Shown: positions 58,145 to 64,000 of the stretch, piece after piece
Layout of the letters: each line of letters begins with the position of its first letter
Position numbering within the stretch: position 1 is the first letter of the stretch
NCBI RefSeq assembly: GCF_026008515.1
Contig: NZ_BQYM01000010.1
Span: 62,001-126,000, forward strand
Direction of reading: 5' to 3'
From: Hoyosella levis
GTDB taxonomy: Bacteria; Actinomycetota; Actinomycetes; Mycobacteriales; Mycobacteriaceae
Length of the DNA stretch: 64,000 nt
Notes under the pieces: generated by a model
Told to the model about the DNA's origin: nothing
The model's database searches: none
The model's input: only the letters and a program-made list of their open reading frames with translations
Program-made: the position numbers and the translations under genes

Positions 58145-58833
58145 GTGAACGTGTTGTGCTGGCTGGGATGGAAGCACCCGAGCAGCATCAGGGAGCGGCC
58201 ATCCGGGTGCTCGACGGCGACCTCCATGCCGTGACCGAAACGGGGACGCGGCCGCGGCACGCTCCATCCGTCAGCGACCAGGCGCGCGAGCAGGGCCTGC
58301 CACCCGAATCCTCCGAGCACCACCGCCACCCGCAGGGTCGGCGCCAGCAGTTCGAGCTCGCGGGAGAGGTACGCCCCGCACCGATCCCGCTCGGCCGGGG
58401 CCGGCTTGTTCGCTGGCGGCGCGCAATGCACCGGTGCGACGAGGCGCGCGCCATGAAGCTCCAGGCCATCATTGGCGTCGCGCGCCCAGCCCTGGCTGGC
58501 GATGCCTGCCCGGTGCATCGAGGCGAAGAGAAAATCGCCGCTCTGGTCGCCGGTGAACATGCGCCCGGTGCGGTTGGCGCCGTGCGCGGCCGGGGCGAGC
58601 CCCACGACGGCGATCGACGCAGCGGGATCACCGAATCCTGGCACGGCGCGCGCCCAGTAGTCCCAGTCTCGGTAGCGCAGCGGCTTCTCGCGGGCGGACT
58701 CCTCGCGCCACGCGACGAGACGCGGGCACGCGCGGCAGCTCGCGATGAGGGCGTCGAGCTCATCGAGCGTCCGCGCCTGTTTTGCCCGGCTGGGCGCTGT
58801 CGTGGGATCGGCGTGCGTGCTTCGCGGAGCCAT
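58078..58833 (-). CDS. udgB: Type 5 uracil-DNA glycosylase
   Basis: A 251-residue family 5 uracil-DNA glycosylase (UdgB). Active-site motifs are VGLAPAAHGANRTGRMFTGD and CFHPSQHNTFTGRLTP; the Cys residues for the 4Fe-4S cluster include CRACPRLVAW and the later HCAPP and RDRCG. It removes uracil and some other damaged bases from DNA. ATG 58833 is used; ATG 58857 is a possible longer form. The end of the gene is the site of the 68-bp repeat, so the coding sequence is kept intact beside the CYP153 cassette. Confidence 0.92.
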   Translation of the reverse strand: MAPRSTHADPTTAPSRAKQARTLDELDALIASCRACPRLVAWREESAREKPLRYRDWDYWARAVPGFGDPAASIAVVGLAPAAHGANRTGRMFTGDQSGDFLFASMHRAGIASQGWARDANDGLELHGARLVAPVHCAPPANKPAPAERDRCGAYLSRELELLAPTLRVAVVLGGFGWQALLARLVADGWSVPRPRPRFGHGMEVAVEHPDGRSLMLLGCFHPSQHNTFTGRLTPAMLDTIFLRARDLCAA

Positions 58834-58941
58834 GTCGCCATCGTGGCATGTCCCCATGCGGGACAACGCCAGGAGCACTACGGTAGGCCGTGGAATCCGC
58901 GCGAACGTTGTTGCGCGGCCATCACTATGGAGGAGATGTAC

Positions 58942-59214
58942 ATGGGATTCGGCGATATGGTGAACAAGGCCAAGAACCTGGCGCAGAAGAGCCCCGACAA
59001 GGCTCGTGCTGCCATCGACAAGGTCGAGGACACCATCGACGAGAAGACCGGCAGCAAGTACGGCGATCACATCCGCAAGGGCGGGGATGCCGTCGAGGGC
59101 AGGCTCGGCATCTCCGAGCAGGAGGCCGAGGAAGCGGCCCAGGAGCAGGAGGACCGGGAGGCCCAGGAGCAGGAGCCCGCGAGCGAGGACCAGAAGCAGA
59201 ACAACAGCAAGTAG
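58942..59214 (+). CDS. Small Rv0909-like antitoxin family protein
   Basis: A 90-residue charged, helical protein beginning MGFGDMVNKAKNLAQKSPDK and containing DEKTGSKYGDHIRKGGDAV, the pattern of the MT0933/Rv0909 antitoxin family. The end is rich in Glu and Gln. GGAGGAG is nine bases before the ATG. In M. tuberculosis Rv0909 sits with the toxin Rv0910, an SRPBCC protein. No such partner is adjacent here; the nearest SRPBCC gene is at 54263-54724, beyond udgB and the P450 cassette. Confidence 0.8.
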   Translation: MGFGDMVNKAKNLAQKSPDKARAAIDKVEDTIDEKTGSKYGDHIRKGGDAVEGRLGISEQEAEEAAQEQEDREAQEQEPASEDQKQNNSK

Positions 59215-59239
59215 GCGTCCGCCAAGCGGCTCGCGCGCA

Positions 59240-59269
59240 GGCCCCAGGGTCGTGGGATTCCCTGGGGCC
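59240..59269 (+). terminator. Stem-loop terminator after the antitoxin-like gene
   Basis: Perfect 10-bp arms GGCCCCAGGG (59240-59249) and CCCTGGGGCC (59260-59269), loop 10, 25 bases after the stop. The rest of the 320-bp gap to the ribonuclease gene holds repeat copy 7 and nothing else recognised. Confidence 0.75.
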
Positions 59270-59362
59270 GCGGCGCTTCCGGCCTGCGATCGGGCATTCT
59301 CGCGAGCGTCGCCAGGCGAACCACTGCATCGCTCTGGCCCCGGTTGCGATGGCATCGCACGC

Positions 59363-59431
59363 CAAACGCGATAGAAGCTGCTCGAATTCCTTCGAATTTT
59401 CTATCGCGTTCAGCACCTTCTATCGCGTTTG
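59363..59431. repeat. Interspersed hairpin repeat, family 1, copy 7 (one left arm, two right arms)
   Basis: CAAACGCGATAGAAGC (59363-59378) pairs with TTTTCTATCGCGTTC (59397-59411) or CTTCTATCGCGTTTG (59417-59431). The layout is like copy 1. It lies between two genes on the same strand. Confidence 0.85.
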
Positions 59432-59537
59432 CGCGCTCGCGGCGCCTGGAATGCGGAAGACCGTCCGTCGACCGGCGCGCCGCCGCCTACGCTGGCACCA
59501 TCACCGATCTCACGGCTAGAAAGGGAGGGTGAGCAGC

Positions 59538-60986
59538 GTGCCCAGGCCAGTGATGCACCTCGCGAGCGTGGACAGCGCCACCCTCCGCGATGCCACCAAC
59601 GCGGTCCACGATGAGCTTGATGTACCGGATGGCTACCCGCCCGAGCCAAGCGCCGAGGCGGCCGCGGCAGTAGATCGCTACGAAGCAGACCGCCGCGATG
59701 CCACCGATATCCCTCTGGTGACGATCGACCCGCCCGGTTCCCTCGATCTCGACCAGGCCCTGCACATCCAGCGGCTCCGCAGGGGGTACCGCGTGCACTA
59801 CGCCATCGCCGATGTTGCTGCGTTCATCGAGCCTGGCGGGGCGCTCGACAAGGAATCCCGGCGGCGCGGAGAGACGTGGTACGGGCCCGACATGCGGATC
59901 CCGCTGCATCCGGCGTTGCTGTCGGAGGGCGCGGCGTCGCTCTTGCCGGGCATGCAGCGTCCTGCGGTGCTATGGACCATCGACCTTGACGCCGATGGCG
60001 GCCGCATCGCGACGCGCCTCGAGCGAGCCCGGGTCCGCAGCCGGGCACAGCTTGACTACCAGCAGGCGCAGCGTCACATCGACGACAGTCCCGCTGAGGA
60101 TTCGCTCGCCCTCCTCGCCGAGGTGGGACGCTTGCGCCTGGCGCAGGAACGGGCGCGCGGGGGCGTGTCTCTGCCGCTCCCGGACCAGACCATCCACGTC
60201 GACGGCGATTCCTGGACCCTGCGGTATGGCACCTCCCGTCCCGCCGAGCAATGGAACGCACAGGTCTCGCTGCTCACTGGCATGGCCGCGGCGGACATCA
60301 TGGTCGACGGCGGCACCGGCATCCTGCGCACCCTGCCCGCGGCCGATGAGCACGCCTCCCGACGGGTGCGCCGTGCCGCGCATGCGCTGGGCATCTCCTG
60401 GCCTCCGGACGTGTCCTATCCCGAGTTCGTGCGCGGGCTCGATGCAGCCCGGCCCGAGCATGCCGCGATGCTGATCTCTTGCACGCGACTGCTGCGCGGC
60501 GCCGGGTACGAGCCGTTCACCGAGTCCCCCGACGACACCACGAGCATGGTGCACTCGGCGGTAGCGAGCACCTACGCGCATGTGACGGCTCCACTGCGCC
60601 GGCTCGTCGACCGATACGGCACCGAGTGCTGCCTCGCGCACGTCGAGGGCCGCGAGGTGCCCGAATGGGTACTGGAGGCATTGCCCGACCTGCCTGGCAT
60701 CATGCGTGGCTCCTCGCAGCGCGCCGCGACATTCAGCAACGCCCTGGTCAACCTCGTCGAAGCGGCGCTGCTAGCCCCCGCGGTGGGGCGCGAGTTCGCG
60801 GGGGTCATCCTCGAGTCGAGCGACAAGGACCCCCGGACGGGCACCATCATGATCCGAGAGCCAGCGATCGAGGCGCGCATCACCGCCGAGCAGCCGCTGC
60901 CGGTGGGCGCCGACGTGCGCGCGCGGCTTGTCGAGGCCGACGCCGCGACCCGGCGGGTCGGTTTCGCCCTCGTCGAGGTCCTATGA
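59538..60986 (+). CDS. RNB-domain ribonuclease (RNase II/R family)
   Basis: Taken from GTG 59538, the protein has 482 residues; GGGAGG lies nine bases upstream, while GTG 59529 would leave no spacing. The catalytic RNB core has IDPPGSLDLDQALHIQRL with the Asp cluster, HYAIADVAAFIEPGGALD and TAPLRRLVDRYGTECC. It lacks the cold-shock and S1 domains of full RNase R, as in the short actinobacterial form. It degrades RNA from the 3' end in the cytosol. It is convergent with the methyltransferase gene, 16 bp apart. Confidence 0.9.
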   Translation: MPRPVMHLASVDSATLRDATNAVHDELDVPDGYPPEPSAEAAAAVDRYEADRRDATDIPLVTIDPPGSLDLDQALHIQRLRRGYRVHYAIADVAAFIEPGGALDKESRRRGETWYGPDMRIPLHPALLSEGAASLLPGMQRPAVLWTIDLDADGGRIATRLERARVRSRAQLDYQQAQRHIDDSPAEDSLALLAEVGRLRLAQERARGGVSLPLPDQTIHVDGDSWTLRYGTSRPAEQWNAQVSLLTGMAAADIMVDGGTGILRTLPAADEHASRRVRRAAHALGISWPPDVSYPEFVRGLDAARPEHAAMLISCTRLLRGAGYEPFTESPDDTTSMVHSAVASTYAHVTAPLRRLVDRYGTECCLAHVEGREVPEWVLEALPDLPGIMRGSSQRAATFSNALVNLVEAALLAPAVGREFAGVILESSDKDPRTGTIMIREPAIEARITAEQPLPVGADVRARLVEADAATRRVGFALVEVL

Positions 60987-61002
60987 ACCCGCAGCGCAAC
61001 CG

Positions 61003-62100
61003 CTATGCCGGGGTCGCCTCGATGATCGAGGTCGGAGCAACTGTCGGCACTACCCGCGACAGCTCGAACCCTGCCGCGCCCAGCAGGTCACGGAACTGCT
61101 TCTCGGTGCGCTCCTTGCCGGTCGCCTGCACAAGCATCTCGAGGTCGAGCCACTTGCCGAAATGCGGCGTATTGCCTTCCGGCAGCACGGTCTCGACGAG
61201 AAGGAGGGTCGCGTCGTTGCTCATGGCGTCGCGCACCGTGCGCAGGATGCGGGTCGCTGAATCGTCATCCCAGTCGTGGACGATGCTCTTGAGCACATAG
61301 GCATCCGCCCCGCCGGGCACGGATTCGAAGAACGAGCCCTCGGTGATCGCGACGCGGTCGCCCACGCCTTCCTCGGCGAGGATCTCCGAGGCTCCGGCGA
61401 CGACGCTCTCGAGATCGAAGAGGATGCCTTTGGCCGCGGGCGCGGAGCGCAGGATTCCGGCCAGCAGCGCGCCATGCCCGCCGCCGACATCGACGATTGT
61501 GGTGAAGCGGCTGAAGTCGTATGCCGCGACCGTTGGCGGCACGGACATGCGGGAGACGTCGGTCATCGCCTGGTTGAACACCTTGGCGAACTCGGGATTG
61601 GCGCCGAGGAACTCGAAGGCGGGCATGCCACGCAGCATCTCGAGGCTCGGCCTGCCGGTCTGCACCGAGTACAGCAGGTGCGACCAGTGCTCCCAATGGG
61701 TGGGGTCGCCGAACATGAGGACGAGGGACCGGATCGAGCCGGGGGCATCCTCGCGCAGCGTGTCCGCGAGCGGAGTGAGGCCGAATACGCCTGGCCGTGT
61801 CTCGGTGAAGATCCCCTGGGTGGCCAGCGCGCGCAGCAGCCGGTGCAGCGCATCGGGGTCGGCGTCGACATGCTGGGCGATCTCTGCCACGGGCCGGGCA
61901 CCATCGGCGAGCACGTCCGCCACCCCGAGCCGCGTCGCTACATAGGTGGACTGGGCGACCCAGCTGCCGATCATCACTTCGAGGACCGAGGCAGAGGCCG
62001 GGACCATGCGCCGCGCCGTCGCGCTGAGCGCATTGCGCACGCCCTCCACCGCACGGATCATGCGAGCGAGGGGCAGCGCGGGCTTGCCGGGTCGGATCAT
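61003..62100 (-). CDS. SAM-dependent O-methyltransferase (hydroxyindole/caffeic acid type)
   Basis: A 365-residue enzyme of the class II O-methyltransferase group. It has an N-terminal dimerisation domain (ADPDALHRLLRALATQGIFT), the SAM site TIVDVGGGHGALLAGILRSA, and the catalytic region LKSIVHDWDDDSATRILR with the base His. The long N-terminal helix region (residues 1-40) is basic. It methylates a small hydroxylated compound, unidentified. GAGGA stands seven bases before the ATG. Single gene; the 230-bp gap upstream holds no recognised element. Confidence 0.88.
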   Translation of the reverse strand: MIRPGKPALPLARMIRAVEGVRNALSATARRMVPASASVLEVMIGSWVAQSTYVATRLGVADVLADGARPVAEIAQHVDADPDALHRLLRALATQGIFTETRPGVFGLTPLADTLREDAPGSIRSLVLMFGDPTHWEHWSHLLYSVQTGRPSLEMLRGMPAFEFLGANPEFAKVFNQAMTDVSRMSVPPTVAAYDFSRFTTIVDVGGGHGALLAGILRSAPAAKGILFDLESVVAGASEILAEEGVGDRVAITEGSFFESVPGGADAYVLKSIVHDWDDDSATRILRTVRDAMSNDATLLLVETVLPEGNTPHFGKWLDLEMLVQATGKERTEKQFRDLLGAAGFELSRVVPTVAPTSIIEATPA

Positions 62101-62332
62101 GGCGTCCTCACGGGTTCAGGGGGCTTGCTGGCCCGAGCATGGGGCTCGCACGATTCTCGCGACCCACATTACAACTGCGATATCCCGCGCACGTCGGTGA
62201 CTGGCCAGCGCGAGGCTACCGGTTCCCGCCGACGGTGATTGGACCGTCACCATCGTGACTAGCCCTCCGGGATCGAGGCCGTGTGGGATCCTTGTTCGGT
62301 AGATCCCCACGCTCGGGAAGGATCCTTCACTC

Positions 62333-63997
62333 GTGATCGCACGCATCGCCCGGTTTGCCCGCCAGTACACGGGCCGGTCGCTCGAGCCGCTCGCCGAGCC
62401 GTCCTACGGCTTCGACCCGGAACGGCCGTGGCTGCTGACCACGAGGGAGCGTGACAATCCGCAGGCAGCCGTATCGGCGTGGACGTCCGGCAACCTCGTG
62501 CGCCCGCTGATCGACGGCCATTCCTACTTCGCGCGCCTCGCATCGACGCTCGCCGCGGCCGGCGACGGCGATCTGGTGCTGTTCACCGATTGGCGCGGCG
62601 ACCCCGAGCAGGTGCTCGACGACGAGGGCACCACGATCTCCGAGGCGCTCTCCGGTGCCGCTCGCCGCGGCGCGATGGTTCGCGGACTCATGTGGCGCTC
62701 CCACCCCGAGATCATGGGCTTCACCGGCGAGAAGCATGTCGAGCTCGCTGAGTCGATCACCAAGGCCGGCGGCGAGGTGGTCCTCGATCATCGCGTCCTG
62801 ACCACCGGCAGCCATCACCAGAAGTTCATCGTCATTCGCTATGCCCGCGACGAGCAACCCGATGTGGCGTTCGTCGGCGGCATCGACCTTGCCCGCTCGC
62901 GCCGGGATACTGGCGCGCACGCCGGCGATCCGGTCGCGCGTGACTTCCCTCCCGAGTACGGGCCCACCCCGCCCTGGCATGACGTGCAGGTCGAGATCCA
63001 GGGGCCCGGCGTCGCCGACGTGGAGAAAGTGTTCCGGGAGCGCTGGAACGATCCCGCGATGCCGTCCCGGCTGCCCTGGCACTCGCTGCCAGACCTGCTT
63101 CATCCCCGGCTCTCCTTCGAGGCGTCACCGCTGCCCGACCAGGCGCCGCCCCCGGCACCCGCGGGTACCTGCCAGGTCCAGCTGCTGCGTACCTATCCGC
63201 GTCGGCGCCCCGCCTACCCCTTCGCGCCACGGGGCGAGCGATCCATCGCCCGGGGATACGCCAAGGCCCTGCACCGGGCCCGCTCGCTGATCTACATCGA
63301 GGACCAGTACATGTGGTCGCTGGATGTGGCACGTGTGTTCGCGCACGCGCTGCGCGAGAATCCCGGGCTGCGCATGATCGTCGTGGTGCCCCGCTTCCTC
63401 GACGAGGACGGTGCGATCACGATTCCGTCGGCGATGCTCGGCCACGCCCAGGCCCTGCAGGAGCTCCACGATGCCGCTGCCAGCCGTGTAGCGATCTATG
63501 ACCTCGAGAACCACGCGGGCACGCCGGTGTACGTGCATGCCAAGGTGTGTGTCATCGATGATGTGTGGGCCACCGTGGGCAGCGATAATTTCAACCGGCG
63601 CTCCTGGACGCATGATTCCGAGCTGACTGCGGCCATCATCGACGAGCAGCTCGACGGGCGGGAGCCTGCCGACCCGGGCGGGCTCGGCGACAAGGCCCGG
63701 GTGCTAGCCCGCGACCTGCGGCTGCAGCTCGCCTCGGAGCACCTCGACCGCTCCCCCAGCGATGTCGACGACCTGCTCGATCCAGGCAGCTTCTTCGACA
63801 CGATGAAGGGCCACGCCGAGGCGCTCGACGCCTGGCATGCCTCCGGCAGGATCGGCGAGCGGCCGCCGGGCCGCCTGCGCGCGCATGCCCTCGAGGGCGC
63901 ACCGCGCTGGCAGCGTGTCCTCGTCGCTCCGGTCTACCGGACCGTCGTTGATCCTGATGGCCGGCCCAACCGCATGAGGCTCGCCCGCAGGTTCTAG
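62333..63997 (+). CDS. Phospholipase D-family protein
   Basis: A 554-residue protein with two HKD motifs: SHHQKFIVIRYARDE (first, with VAFVGGIDLARSR after it) and YVHAKVCVIDDVWATVGSDN (second). Such enzymes hydrolyse or transfer phosphodiester head groups, for example phosphatidylcholine to phosphatidic acid. No signal peptide is seen, so a cytosolic or membrane-peripheral place is likely. The start is GTG; a GGAAGGATCC stretch about 10 bases before may serve as ribosome binding site. The stop is three bases from the window edge. Confidence 0.88.
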   Translation: MIARIARFARQYTGRSLEPLAEPSYGFDPERPWLLTTRERDNPQAAVSAWTSGNLVRPLIDGHSYFARLASTLAAAGDGDLVLFTDWRGDPEQVLDDEGTTISEALSGAARRGAMVRGLMWRSHPEIMGFTGEKHVELAESITKAGGEVVLDHRVLTTGSHHQKFIVIRYARDEQPDVAFVGGIDLARSRRDTGAHAGDPVARDFPPEYGPTPPWHDVQVEIQGPGVADVEKVFRERWNDPAMPSRLPWHSLPDLLHPRLSFEASPLPDQAPPPAPAGTCQVQLLRTYPRRRPAYPFAPRGERSIARGYAKALHRARSLIYIEDQYMWSLDVARVFAHALRENPGLRMIVVVPRFLDEDGAITIPSAMLGHAQALQELHDAAASRVAIYDLENHAGTPVYVHAKVCVIDDVWATVGSDNFNRRSWTHDSELTAAIIDEQLDGREPADPGGLGDKARVLARDLRLQLASEHLDRSPSDVDDLLDPGSFFDTMKGHAEALDAWHASGRIGERPPGRLRAHALEGAPRWQRVLVAPVYRTVVDPDGRPNRMRLARRF

Positions 63998-64000
63998 CGC

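Noticed and set aside
58857-59355. Long N-terminal extension of the uracil-DNA glycosylase frame towards 59355
   Set aside because: It runs antisense through the antitoxin-like gene, which has a strong ribosome binding site; the family's normal start fits ATG 58833.
996-59431. The recurring CAAACGCGATAGAAGC hairpins as a CRISPR array
   Set aside because: Copies are single and many kilobases apart, with no regular spacers and no cas genes.

Overview
The window is about 64 kb of high-GC chromosomal DNA with short intergenic gaps, frequent GTG and some TTG starts, AGGAG-type ribosome binding sites and many lipoproteins. The gene content (mycothiol-dependent enzyme family, deazaflavin nitroreductase family, Rv0909-type small antitoxin, DinB with an actinobacterial C-terminal domain, fused PutA, DUF3048, septum-formation family lipoprotein, CYP153 alkane hydroxylase system) points to a free-living actinomycete of the mycolic-acid lineage (Mycobacteriales, something like Dietzia, Hoyosella, Tomitella or Gordonia). 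That placement is an inference from gene families. No rRNA, tRNA, CRISPR array or phage structural gene was seen.

Layout. 0-7 kb: a chaperone/deglycase hchA, then a minus-strand TetR-controlled acyl-CoA operon (tetR, aidB-like dehydrogenase, two crotonases, SDR) and an alpha/beta hydrolase. 7-14 kb: a solitary serine recombinase, an envelope operon (duplicated His-rich helical protein, class F-type sortase, cupredoxin lipoprotein), DNA polymerase IV, a DUF1326/DUF2182 pair and a Ddn-like protein. 14-27 kb: an FAD/Fe-S dehydrogenase, a potassium channel, LtrA, a low-GC orphan membrane protein and mostly single genes (MDMPI-type enzyme, DM13 protein, NRDE protein, ADP-ribosylglycohydrolase, lipoproteins, HAD-type 5'-nucleotidase). 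27-34 kb: a proline-use locus (putP, LysR regulator, divergent bifunctional putA). 34-37 kb: TetR, N-acyl-D-amino-acid deacylase-like amidohydrolase and a hydrolase. 37-41 kb: a repeat-rich gap, then an ATP-grasp ligase paired with an unrecognised 664-residue protein that has a papain-like Cys/His/Asn signature. 41-54 kb: a RecQ helicase with a phosphoribosyltransferase-like tail, a TetR/MBL divergent pair, DUF3048, a DASS carboxylate transporter, a GMC oxidoreductase/aldehyde dehydrogenase pair divergent from a BCCT transporter, and small conserved genes. 54-58 kb: a ferredoxin/CYP153/ferredoxin-reductase cassette. 58-64 kb: type 5 uracil-DNA glycosylase, antitoxin-like protein, RNB ribonuclease, O-methyltransferase and phospholipase D-family protein.

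Most notable observations. (1) The CYP153 cassette lies between perfect 68-bp direct repeats. The right repeat is the 3' end of the uracil-DNA glycosylase gene and the left repeat is an orphan copy of it, so the cassette looks like an insertion at the 3' end of that gene, separating it from a gene that was probably its neighbour. (2) The ATP-grasp/papain-like pair looks like an uncharacterised peptide-ligase/peptidase system. (3) Two families of intergenic palindromes are scattered through the window. One has seven close copies plus a diverged hairpin that differs by pairing-preserving changes. (4) A small cell-surface operon combines a duplicated four-His helical protein, a sortase and a cupredoxin, suggestive of metal handling. 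(5) Several TetR-family operators can be read directly as palindromes in promoter regions.
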